In this document: positions 1-5,879 of the stretch, in pieces
Layout of the letters: every line of letters begins with the position of its first letter
Numbering within the stretch: position 1 is the stretch's first letter
DNA from: DATNPX01 sp036702975
GTDB taxonomy: Bacteria > Cyanobacteriota > Vampirovibrionia > Obscuribacterales > Obscuribacteraceae
Assembly: GCA_036702975.1 (NCBI GenBank)
Contig: DATNPX010000055.1
Location: forward strand, 1 to 29,500
Length of the DNA: 29,500 nt
Direction of reading: 5' to 3'
The notes under the pieces: generated by a model
The model's input: the letters and a program-made list of their open reading frames with translations, nothing else
Database searches by the model: none
What the model was told of the DNA's origin: nothing
Position numbers and translations under genes: made by a program

Positions 1-63
1 AGAAATCCAGCGATGTTTGCTCATTGGAAGTTTGGCATCATACCTGGCATTGGCTGTAGGTGA
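1..63 (+). CDS. Group II intron reverse transcriptase/maturase, last 20 codons
   Basis: Frame 1 is open from the window edge and reads RNPAMFAHWKFGIIPGIGCR before a TGA at 61-63. The segment F-A-H-W followed by a G matches the C-terminal end of LtrA-type intron-encoded proteins (reverse transcriptase, maturase, HNH endonuclease), which usually stop just upstream of domain V, as here. Only the extreme C-terminus is visible, so activity cannot be judged. The ATG at 17 opens a different frame across the intron RNA and is probably not a gene start. Confidence 0.7.
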   Translation, partial: RNPAMFAHWKFGIIPGIGCR

Positions 64-140
64 TGGGAGCCGTGTGAGTGGAGACTATCAAGCACGGTTC
101 TGCGAGGGGCTGGGGGTGAAATTCCCCCGGTCTACTCTCC
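1..140 (+). mobile_element. Group II intron, 3' end (domains V and VI)
   Basis: After the end of the maturase reading frame comes a recognisable group II domain V: GAGCCGTG at 67-74 pairs with CACGGTTC at 93-100, with a GAGA tetraloop between. Domain VI follows as GGGGG (112-116) pairing with CCCCC (124-128), then the typical CTAC tail at 132-135. The exact 3' splice point lies at about 135-140 and cannot be fixed without the 5' exon. The upper helix of domain V has two apparent mismatches, so this copy may be partly decayed. The rest of the intron lies outside the window. Confidence 0.8.
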
Positions 141-226
141 AAAAGCCTGTGTCTGAGGGCGAGGCGGGCACTGCGGAGCAATCAGAGGATGCACCCAAGT
201 TCAAGCTTGCAGCATCAAAAGCCTAA
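141..226 (+). other. Possible 3' exon of the intron-interrupted gene
   Basis: Downstream of the intron a frame continues to TAA at 224-226 and encodes a hydrophilic tail ending PKFKLAASKA. A strong terminator hairpin follows 7 nt later, as expected after the end of a gene. This may be the C-terminus of the host gene into which the intron inserted. It is too short to identify, and the upstream exon is not in the window. Confidence 0.3.
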
Positions 227-233
227 TCAAAAT

Positions 234-257
234 GGCAGGGGCCACCAGGTCCCTGCC
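234..257 (+). terminator. Rho-independent terminator hairpin
   Basis: GGCAGGGGCC at 234-243 pairs with GGTCCCTGCC at 248-257 around an ACCA loop: 10 bp with one G-T pair. A T-rich stretch with six consecutive T follows at about 269-275. The T run is about 11 nt from the stem, longer than ideal. Confidence 0.55.
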
Positions 258-296
258 TTCCTCATTCGTTTTTTCGGATTGTTTGTATGTGCCGGT

Positions 297-400
297 GCGC
301 CTCGCTAGCTCGGCTGACGTTCTGCCTCGCTGCCTGCTCGGCAGTGGCTCCCCCCATCCCGCCCCTCGCTGCCGCGTGATTGCGCCTCGCTGCCCGCTCG
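297..400 (+). repeat. Four imperfect GC-rich repeats, core CCTCGCT
   Basis: The core CCTCGCT occurs at 300-306, 325-331, 364-370 and 385-391. Three copies extend to CCTCGCTGCC, and copies 2 and 4 extend further with GCTCG. Spacing is irregular (25, 39 and 21 nt). The region between 258 and 634 holds no convincing gene; these repeats are the only structure I see there. They could be protein-binding sites or remnants of a repetitive element. Confidence 0.4.
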
Positions 401-634
401 TCGCTCTTGTAATGCCGAACATCTTTTTTACTGTGAGTGTTTCCACTTACTTGGTTGGCTGCAGTTACCCATAGGCCCTTCTTTGTTCTTCAAGCATACG
501 GGGGCGGCGCCACCGCGCGTCAAGCACGAATTTCCACATTGATTGAAGCAGCAGCACTATTCGCTTGACCCGCAGAGCCACCCCCGTACCCCAGTGCCGA
601 AGGCGAAAGCCGCAGTAACTGGAGGTACGAGAAA

Positions 635-1423
635 ATGAATGAAGAATACGGGCTGGCATTGACCAATAACAGCAAAGCCTCATGGGCATTCAGTATGCCG
701 CGCAGCAAAACATGCATTATGGCAACCGGTATATGCCGCAAGTTGTGTTACGGAAACGGCATCCGCTATCAAGCTAAATCGCAGAAAGACAAGCGAGAGC
801 GCAACTACCGGACGGTGGAGTTGCTTTTAGAAAGAGGCGGTCCTGAGTTACTGGCAGAAAATCTTGTGGCGCTAGTGGACCAAGTCAGACCGGTAGACTG
901 GCTGACGGCAAAGATTACAGGCAGACAAACTAAGACACCGTGGACGGTGCGCATACACGATGTGGGCGACTGGCACAGAGTCAGTTACGTACAAGCATGG
1001 CTGTTAGCGGCTCAAGAGAGACCGCTTTGCAAATTCTGGTTTTACACGCGCAGCTTTACAGACAAAAATCTGTTTGCTGAAATGACGAAACTGGCATCAT
1101 TAGCCAATTGCCAGGGATGGCTCAGTATCGACCGAGAAAACTATGACGCTGGTTTGCTGGCATACGCCCAGGAGCCTGGTGTCTGGAAGCTGGCGCTCTT
1201 GCAGGAAGAAGAGACTTGCATGAGTGAGGTAGTCGACGAGCTCGCGGCTAAGGTGGCAACAAAAGAGATAGTTTCGTTTCCTTGTCACCGCGGCGGACAC
1301 CACGTGAAACCCATAGTTGATGCCGGTTTCTTTACGTGTCCGGCAGTCCTGGGAGTGCACAAGTTGGAGCCTAACGCTGGCAAGCTACGCCCATGCCAGT
1401 CATGCAGCTTTTGCCTGCCGTGA
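635..1423 (+). CDS. Cys-rich GP88-like protein of phage/plasmid type
   Basis: The 262-aa protein starts at an ATG preceded by GGAGGT about 10 nt upstream. It resembles the gene-product-88 family found in actinophages and plasmids: an N-terminal S-F-S-M-P segment, then a cysteine cluster (C-x6-C-x3-C, residues about 27-38) and a Y-rich core. A second cluster comes at the end, with a Cys in FFTCPA and the terminal C-x2-C-x2-C near residues 255-261. The paired clusters suggest a bound metal or iron-sulfur centre; that is inference. The family's biochemical role is not known to me. It stands alone between a repeat region and small membrane proteins. Family assignment is by motif memory only. Confidence 0.6.
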   Translation: MNEEYGLALTNNSKASWAFSMPRSKTCIMATGICRKLCYGNGIRYQAKSQKDKRERNYRTVELLLERGGPELLAENLVALVDQVRPVDWLTAKITGRQTKTPWTVRIHDVGDWHRVSYVQAWLLAAQERPLCKFWFYTRSFTDKNLFAEMTKLASLANCQGWLSIDRENYDAGLLAYAQEPGVWKLALLQEEETCMSEVVDELAAKVATKEIVSFPCHRGGHHVKPIVDAGFFTCPAVLGVHKLEPNAGKLRPCQSCSFCLP

Positions 1424-1529
1424 AGTAGGGGTTCGGCTGACTAATCTTTAGCTGGTGGAATTGTAGAGCAGATCGGTGCGTCGCCCAGCCGCAATGCTGG
1501 ATTGGATAGCTGCGGGCTATACTGACTCC

Positions 1530-1820
1530 ATGCAAGCGTCACATTCAACTGATCCTAAACCAGATCGAACCAGGAAACAAATTCCATCTTGGCTCAAAGT
1601 TCTTCTGATTAGCTTTGCACTGACATTTTGCCTTGGCTATATTGCTAGCGTGGACGACCTCAAAAAAGATTCTGGGAAAGAAGGCGTGCCGCACTGGAAC
1701 CAGAATTACTGGCAATGCATGCAGTCTTGCGCTATCGACGGATTGATGATTAGTTTGCCGGGAACGGCACTGGCATTGACAGGGTTTGGCGCTTACCGCT
1801 TATTGCGAAAACGTCGATAG
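1530..1820 (+). CDS. Small two-TM membrane protein
   Basis: About 96 aa from this ATG: a basic, Pro-rich N-terminus, one TM segment (about VLLISFALTFCLGYIA), a polar loop of about 35 residues with Trp, Gln and two Cys, a second TM segment (about LMISLPGTALALTGFGAY), and a basic RKRR end. This predicts both termini in the cytoplasm. The frame is open further upstream with a GTG at 1476. I prefer 1530 because the extra residues are not protein-like, but no SD precedes either start. A TATACT box lies at 1518-1523, only 6 nt upstream. No family recognised. The next gene has the same layout. Confidence 0.5.
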   Translation: MQASHSTDPKPDRTRKQIPSWLKVLLISFALTFCLGYIASVDDLKKDSGKEGVPHWNQNYWQCMQSCAIDGLMISLPGTALALTGFGAYRLLRKRR

Positions 1821-1918
1821 CCAGCGGCGTGTATTGGAAGCGAGTACCCACTCGCCACCCTGGCCTTTTTGTGACTTCTATCCAAGATGATGTAACTATA
1901 CTTGGAGGCATGGACAGG

Positions 1919-2194
1919 ATGAACAAAACAGTTAAATCCTCGAAAAACAAAGCGGCGCTCGCGCCCGCATTCCTGATTCCAGCCTTGCTCTGTGGAGCCC
2001 TGGCCGGTAACTGGTGGTATCAATTGGGAATGAAGGACCAAGATCGCTGGTCTCATCTAACCGGTGCAATGTCGCAGGCCGGCCAACAAGAGCTACTCAC
2101 ATTTTCAATAGTCATCGGTTTGGTTGCCGGTCTATTCGGCGGGATCGTTAGCACCTTAATTCGTTACATGATCACTCGCTCGCGATCGCATTAA
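1919..2194 (+). CDS. Small two-TM membrane protein
   Basis: 91 aa from ATG 1919, with GGAGG at 1904-1908 (10 nt upstream). An alternative ATG at 1910 sits only 1 nt from that SD. The N-terminus is Lys-rich. TM1 is about AFLIPALLCGALAGNWW, a polar loop follows, TM2 is about FSIVIGLVAGLFGGIVSTLI, and the C-terminus is basic. Size and topology match the preceding gene, though sequence similarity is weak. The 3' end overlaps the convergent gene by 23 nt. No function can be assigned. Confidence 0.55.
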   Translation: MNKTVKSSKNKAALAPAFLIPALLCGALAGNWWYQLGMKDQDRWSHLTGAMSQAGQQELLTFSIVIGLVAGLFGGIVSTLIRYMITRSRSH

Positions 2195-3149
2195 GCCATT
2201 GCTCGATGTTCGCAAAATGCGGCGATTTGCCCAGGGCAGCGCCGGTGGGAAGAATGGCTTTGTCAACTTCAACGCCTGCGGACTTTAGATGTTTTGCCTC
2301 TTTGGGAGTAAGCGGATGCTCATGTTTTTTGTCGTCATGGCGGAAGGAAACATCAGGATTGAAGCCATATCCCAAGGTGCCCTCGTTGATCTCGATACCA
2401 TTGTTTCGGTACATGCGAATATTGTGAGCAATGTTTGCCGCCACCAAAAGCGGTGCTTCCGTAGGATCTTCCAGGGCTCTCGTAATCGCCTTGTTGTCAG
2501 CATTTAGATATTTCGCCAAAGGATTATTAGTCCGCTCATGACGATTAACTTGGTCCTGTAGTTCTTTAGCCATGGTCCGAACACCAATCGGCGTAATTTG
2601 CGAATAACCAAGGGTCATGCCGCTTTCACCAATACCACCTGTGAGCTTCGCTAATTTGTCTTGAATAACGTCGTCTGGCCCGTAGTTGTTCAACTCATTG
2701 GCAATGATTGCTTTCATAAGACGGTAACTGCTTCCCTGCGATAAGACGCCTTTGATTTCTGGAAATGCATTATATGCCTGCTGAAACTTCTCTTCTGGAA
2801 TGTCGCGCGCGATCGTGCCTAATTCCCGCCCCCGGAAGGGATGAGCTTCTACAAGCGGGCCGGCCATACGCACAATATCGGTACCTAGAGCCGGCTTGCG
2901 AATGCCTTGGTATTGTTCCGTAGGATCCCATGCGAGAAAATCGCTCTTACCATAAGGGTTTGCCACCTGATCGAATGAAAAACCGTTTCCAAATAATTCC
3001 ATCTCCCGGTCCATAATGGCAGCGCCGTTGCCGGATTTATAACCTGCCTGGAATACAGACATCTCGCTATTGCTCACCGAGAGGCGCGCTGATTCAGCTC
3101 CTTGAGTTTGGATGCTCCGTTCTACGTTTTGCGTCTGTTCGAAAGCCAT
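2172..3149 (-). CDS. Lysozyme/transglycosylase-like protein, unassigned
   Basis: 325 aa with no signal peptide or TM segment. The middle third looks like a lysozyme-fold segment: a helix with Glu152 (A-N-E-L), a Gly-rich stretch, then L-G-Y-S-Q-I-T-P (residues 180-187). That is reminiscent of the catalytic Glu plus G-x-x-Q-I-x-P arrangement of lytic transglycosylases and phage-type muramidases. This is inference from motif spacing. The C-terminal third has a His/Lys-rich patch (R-H-D-D-K-K-H-E-H). The N-terminal 60 residues are Gln/Ser-rich and low complexity, as in secreted effectors. The gene stands alone on the minus strand; no clear SD is seen. Confidence 0.55.
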   Translation of the reverse strand: MAFEQTQNVERSIQTQGAESARLSVSNSEMSVFQAGYKSGNGAAIMDREMELFGNGFSFDQVANPYGKSDFLAWDPTEQYQGIRKPALGTDIVRMAGPLVEAHPFRGRELGTIARDIPEEKFQQAYNAFPEIKGVLSQGSSYRLMKAIIANELNNYGPDDVIQDKLAKLTGGIGESGMTLGYSQITPIGVRTMAKELQDQVNRHERTNNPLAKYLNADNKAITRALEDPTEAPLLVAANIAHNIRMYRNNGIEINEGTLGYGFNPDVSFRHDDKKHEHPLTPKEAKHLKSAGVEVDKAILPTGAALGKSPHFANIEQWLNAIASE

Positions 3150-3353
3150 GGTAAATCGAGCCTGTGCGCTTGTCTCTGGAATATTAGCGGGGAAGATCTG
3201 AAGAAGTACTGAGTCCTATTCAACACTGATCTTTTGGCAAGGTTATGGCTTTTTACGCCACGCCCTGGGCCCTGGTTGAGGGTCTGGCGCTAGCAGCGTT
3301 GCCTGATCCCGGCCAGCAACTGCATTTTTAGCCCTATTTGTTTGGGTTCTTAG

Positions 3354-3848
3354 CTACGCTTCCGGCGCGTTTTTGCCACTCTCTGCCCGTTTGCTTTCTT
3401 GGCACTCTCGCTTCTCGGTCGGCGTTTCTTCATCTTTGCAGACCTTGCGCCCTATGCCTTTTTTCTCCTGCAAGCAGCGATTTATGCGTTCTAGTATTTC
3501 TTCATCGCTCATGTTCGCAGTGTCGATGTAATCGCACGCTCCTAGAGAGTGCGAGCCGCTTTCAATTGAATTCCGGCCAGAAAGTGACATCGACGTGTGT
3601 TGATTGGAAAAGCCCATCACGGGCAGATCCGCATATTCAGGATGGCTTTTGATCTCTTTGATTAGCTCATACATGCGCGAATCATCGAACAATACGCCAA
3701 TGATCAGCAGCTCAAAACCATCTGTGGTTTGCAAGAGCTTCACGACCTGCTCGACGGTGTTGGTGTACACAAGCTCGTGTTGCTCGCACAGCAGTCCTGC
3801 AAGCTTAATTGAGCCTTTCTGTAAGTCAGCAATCAGTATTCTCGACAT
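3354..3848 (-). CDS. Degenerate receiver-domain (CheY-like) protein
   Basis: 164 aa. The first 125 residues follow the CheY alternating beta/alpha pattern: R-I-L-I-A-D at the N-terminus (acidic pocket Asp8), a hydrophobic strand E-L-L-I-I-G-V-L where the phospho-acceptor Asp normally sits, an A-D-L-P-V-M-G-F-S strand, and a C-terminal helix E-I-L-E-R-I. The acceptor position is Gly, with D-D three to four residues later, so conventional phosphorylation looks unlikely. The last 35 residues are a charged Glu/Lys-rich tail. It follows a tiny ORF by 9 nt on the same strand. It may be a pseudo-receiver used for protein binding. Confidence 0.65.
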   Translation of the reverse strand: MSRILIADLQKGSIKLAGLLCEQHELVYTNTVEQVVKLLQTTDGFELLIIGVLFDDSRMYELIKEIKSHPEYADLPVMGFSNQHTSMSLSGRNSIESGSHSLGACDYIDTANMSDEEILERINRCLQEKKGIGRKVCKDEETPTEKRECQESKRAESGKNAPEA

Positions 3849-3857
3849 CTCAAATCG

Positions 3858-3965
3858 TCAAAATTCAATTGTTTTGTCGCCATATTTTAGTCGACATGAC
3901 TTCGAGCCCTTCTCCAACTTCAAAGCGTAAACTGGAAGGATGTTAGCCAAGCGATTGATAGCCAT
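3858..3965 (-). CDS. Possible 35-aa small protein ahead of the receiver-like gene
   Basis: An ATG at 3965-3963 preceded by the purine-rich AAAGAAAGA opens a 35-codon frame beginning MAINRLANIL and ending GDKTIEF. The stop lies 9 nt before the receiver-like gene, so the two could be co-translated. The frame is open further upstream to 4205, but that part reads as non-protein and overlaps the zinc-ribbon gene on the other strand. It is Lys-rich with one Cys; no family recognised. It may be a leader peptide or chance. Confidence 0.35.
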   Translation of the reverse strand: MAINRLANILPVYALKLEKGSKSCRLKYGDKTIEF

Positions 3966-4107
3966 TCTTTCTTTGCCAGCAATGATGCCGGTAGTGTTGG
4001 GGAATGATTTGTTGGGTGGTCGTCGCCTGTTGCATGAGTGATTCACGAAACTTTGTAAAAAGGGCGAAGTTGAGCAAGCACCGTTTGCGCATCGTAAGGT
4101 GGTAGAT

Positions 4108-4310
4108 ATGTCAAACTGCGAAACTCTCAAATCAAGCCCTGTGAGAAAATCTGCCGTCGTCAGTAAATGCGCTGAGTGCAGCAAACCGTTTAACTTCTGG
4201 CTCACGACCCGGAAGAGATGCGGTTTGAATGTTCAGGTTGTCGCGTGAAAAGGAAAAACGCGCATCAGATACGTGAGATGGCTGTGTCGCAGCAAGCGGC
4301 GCCGCTATGA
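4108..4310 (+). pseudogene. Small zinc-ribbon protein broken by a frameshift
   Basis: ATG at 4108 follows a good SD (AAGGTGG, about 5 nt away). The frame encodes C-A-E-C followed by KPFNFWLTTRK, then runs out of frame to TGA at 4246. In the -1 frame, from about 4215, the sequence continues E-M-R-F-E-C-S-G-C-R-V-K-R-K and ends at TGA 4308-4310. Joining the two gives a 67-aa protein with C-x2-C ... C-x2-C-R-x-K-R-K, a textbook small zinc ribbon. Either this copy is a pseudogene, or the sequence has an indel near 4212-4216. Programmed -1 shifting is possible, but no classical slippery heptamer is seen. Its end overlaps the convergent PIN toxin gene by 6 nt. Confidence 0.6.
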
Positions 4311-4961
4311 GTTTTCAGCCGTGTTGGTTGCGAAGCGCAGATCGTCGGCAATTACTTCCTCAGTCGGAATAATTGTGCGCAGGCGTTGAACGGTCTTGGT
4401 AAGCTCGTTTCCGTCCATGTTTTCGAGGCACGCAAAATATTGGTTCCAACTCAGTGCAGGATTACGCAGTCTGCGCTTAATGGACCTTACAGCCTCTTCG
4501 AGCATCTTCTCTGCCGCTTCTTCGTGCGTACCGAGAAAATCGCAAATAAAGTCATCGGCACTCATTGCTTTGATGCCGCTTGCTTGGAGAGCTTCATCCG
4601 GGAAGTCTCCACGGTTGGCGGTGACGATGATACTGGCGCCACACTCGATTGCCGCCGCCAGCACATGCCTGTCGTTCTCATCCGGTAGCGTCAGGCTCTC
4701 AATGCGGTCCGCGTATCCAGTCACCAGGCAATCGTCAATGTGTCGATTTATCAGTTGTTTGGTGCGGTTGAGCTGCTCGCGCGTCAGATCCGGGCGATTA
4801 TCCAGAAGATTCCGTATCCACTCATCATGGATCTCGTCTGTCCATTTGACTCTGAACCAGTCAAAATCTTGCGCAAGGCCACCCAGCTCCACGAGTAAGT
4901 CTCGCAACGGAGCCGGATAAAGAACGCACGCATCGTAAACAACGGCCGGATTTGTGTTCAT
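4305..4961 (-). CDS. PIN-domain toxin (type II toxin-antitoxin)
   Basis: 218 aa. PIN-domain ribonucleases coordinate Mg2+ through conserved acidic residues, and these are visible: Asp10 in V-V-Y-D-A-C-V-L-Y-P, an acidic pair in D-E-I-H-D-E (42-47), Asp97 in D-E-N-D-R-H-V-L-A-A-A, and Asp119 in T-A-N-R-G-D-F-P. The pattern fits the PIN_3 group. A C-terminal extension (about residues 135-218) is helical and charged, longer than in a minimal PIN toxin of about 140 aa. The gene starts 6 nt after the stop of the HTH antitoxin gene, so the pair is one operon. Predicted to cleave RNA (tRNA or mRNA) when free of its antitoxin. Confidence 0.85.
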   Translation of the reverse strand: MNTNPAVVYDACVLYPAPLRDLLVELGGLAQDFDWFRVKWTDEIHDEWIRNLLDNRPDLTREQLNRTKQLINRHIDDCLVTGYADRIESLTLPDENDRHVLAAAIECGASIIVTANRGDFPDEALQASGIKAMSADDFICDFLGTHEEAAEKMLEEAVRSIKRRLRNPALSWNQYFACLENMDGNELTKTVQRLRTIIPTEEVIADDLRFATNTAENS

Positions 4962-4967
4962 CGACCG

Positions 4968-5429
4968 TCAGTATCCCATGTTCAATTCCTGAGCCTGGGT
5001 GACAAGCTCGTCCATGCTTTCTTTGCGCCGATGAGTCCGGCGCGCTTGATAGTCCAAAATGTCTTGATATCTGATGCGACGGTAACGGCCGACATTGCGA
5101 TAAGCAATCTCTCCTGACTCAAGAAGGCTGACCAGGTAAGGACGTGAAACATTGAGCAGCTCGGCGGCCTGTTGTGTGGTTACTTCGGCCTCGATGGGGA
5201 TGAGCATAACCGCGTTACCGCCAGCCATAGCGTTGAGAGCTTCTACCAGGACGCGAAAAGCCGATTCACTCAGCTCGATTTCCGTACCCTTGTGATCCGT
5301 TAGCGCATATCGTGGTTCGGGCGCAGCTTTGGCCGTCAACTCTGCAATTTGGCGCGACGATACCTTAGCCTGTTCTACTTCTGCCAGGCTTGGGACTACT
5401 GATCGTTTTTCGGCTGTGAGGTTCATCAT
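4968..5429 (-). CDS. Excisionase-type HTH antitoxin
   Basis: 153 aa from the ATG at 5429, preceded by AGGAG at a spacing of 5 nt. Longer in-frame starts upstream lie inside the promoter and are rejected. Residues about 80-128 form a helix-turn-helix of the excisionase/MerR-like HTH_17 type: T-T-Q-Q-A-A-E-L-L-N-V-S-R-P-Y-L, then G-R-Y-R-R-I-R-Y. The C-terminal 25 residues, which often bind the toxin in such pairs, are Arg-rich and then acidic. It should bind the repeats at 5487-5540 and repress its own operon; that is inferred from family behaviour and the promoter layout. The PIN toxin follows 6 nt downstream. Confidence 0.85.
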   Translation of the reverse strand: MMNLTAEKRSVVPSLAEVEQAKVSSRQIAELTAKAAPEPRYALTDHKGTEIELSESAFRVLVEALNAMAGGNAVMLIPIEAEVTTQQAAELLNVSRPYLVSLLESGEIAYRNVGRYRRIRYQDILDYQARRTHRRKESMDELVTQAQELNMGY

Positions 5430-5475
5430 GGCTGCTCCTATCAGGGTGAGGCTTCTGCGACACCCCCTTGTTGCT

Positions 5476-5504
5476 ATCATAGCAGTTGGTCGAAATGGTC
5501 GCAA
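5476..5504 (-). promoter_or_regulatory. Sigma70-type promoter of the antitoxin-toxin operon
   Basis: On the minus strand, TTGCGA (plus-strand 5499-5504) and TATGAT (5476-5481) are separated by exactly 17 bp. The -10 is about 45 nt upstream of the antitoxin ATG. The -35 and spacer lie inside the 9-bp repeat array, so a protein bound to the repeats would block RNA polymerase. Confidence 0.65.
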
Positions 5505-5540
5505 GTGTCGAAATGGTCGAAGGTGTCGAAAACGTCAAAT
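5487..5540 (+). repeat. Tandem 9-bp direct repeats, likely antitoxin operator
   Basis: Contiguous 9-bp units: TGGTCGAAA (5487-5495), TGGTCGCAA (5496-5504), GTGTCGAAA (5505-5513), TGGTCGAAG (5514-5522), GTGTCGAAA (5523-5531) and a weaker ACGTCAAAT (5532-5540). The consensus core is K-G-T-C-G-A-A-A. The array covers the -35 box and spacer of the toxin-antitoxin promoter. A plus-strand reading (V-E-M-V-A-S-V-E-M-V-E) is open but has no SD, so a binding-site role is more likely than a coding one. Confidence 0.7.
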
Positions 5541-5618
5541 CACTGCCTGTTCTCGGGTTGGGTCTGAGCAAACAAACAGTTGATAGCGCTAGTAGCCCGC
5601 TTGAATTACGATTTGGAT

Positions 5619-5879
5619 ATGGATCTCATCTGGTCACTTGGTCTAATAGTCGTGCTTCTGCTTGCCCTTAACCATATGGCGGGCGGCCGTGCTTCCAATG
5701 TTTTGCGGCCAGCAACCAGCATTCTCAACAATCTCATAGCTCTGGTCGTCAGATGGGTTCTAACGATGTTCGGTACGATTCTCAAGCTCGGTGGCGGATC
5801 AATCAAGTTGCCGAAGTCGGGTCCACTTCCGCAGGATGATCAGAGAGGACCAGGACCGCCACCAACTCGTTGGGACTGA
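5619..5879 (+). CDS. Small membrane protein with Pro-rich tail
   Basis: 86 aa from ATG 5619; an in-frame TTG at 5580 would add 13 residues. TM1 is about LIWSLGLIVVLLLALNHMAG and TM2 about LNNLIALVVRWVLTMFGTIL. A polar tail rich in Pro, Gly, Asp and Gln ends PPPTRWD. No SD is evident, so the start is uncertain. It sits between the toxin-antitoxin promoter and the non-coding region ahead of the mobilization operon. No family recognised; it could belong to the transfer region. Confidence 0.5.
   Translation: MDLIWSLGLIVVLLLALNHMAGGRASNVLRPATSILNNLIALVVRWVLTMFGTILKLGGGSIKLPKSGPLPQDDQRGPGPPPTRWD

Noticed and set aside
17..226. Reading frame spanning the intron tail and beyond as a 69-aa protein
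   Set aside because: Its first two thirds read through group II domains V and VI, which are structured RNA. Only the last 28 codons could be a real exon.
3966..4205. Upstream half of a 115-aa minus-strand frame
   Set aside because: Composition is not protein-like, and it overlaps the zinc-ribbon gene with a good SD on the other strand. Only the last 35 codons have a plausible start.
5487..5540. Replication iterons or a CRISPR array
   Set aside because: Units are 9 bp with no spacers, no replication-initiator or Cas gene is adjacent, and the array overlaps a toxin-antitoxin promoter.
5486..5671. Plus-strand frame encoding V-E-M-V repeats
   Set aside because: The repetition comes from the 9-bp DNA repeats. 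There is no SD, and the array overlaps a good promoter on the other strand, so an operator explains it better.
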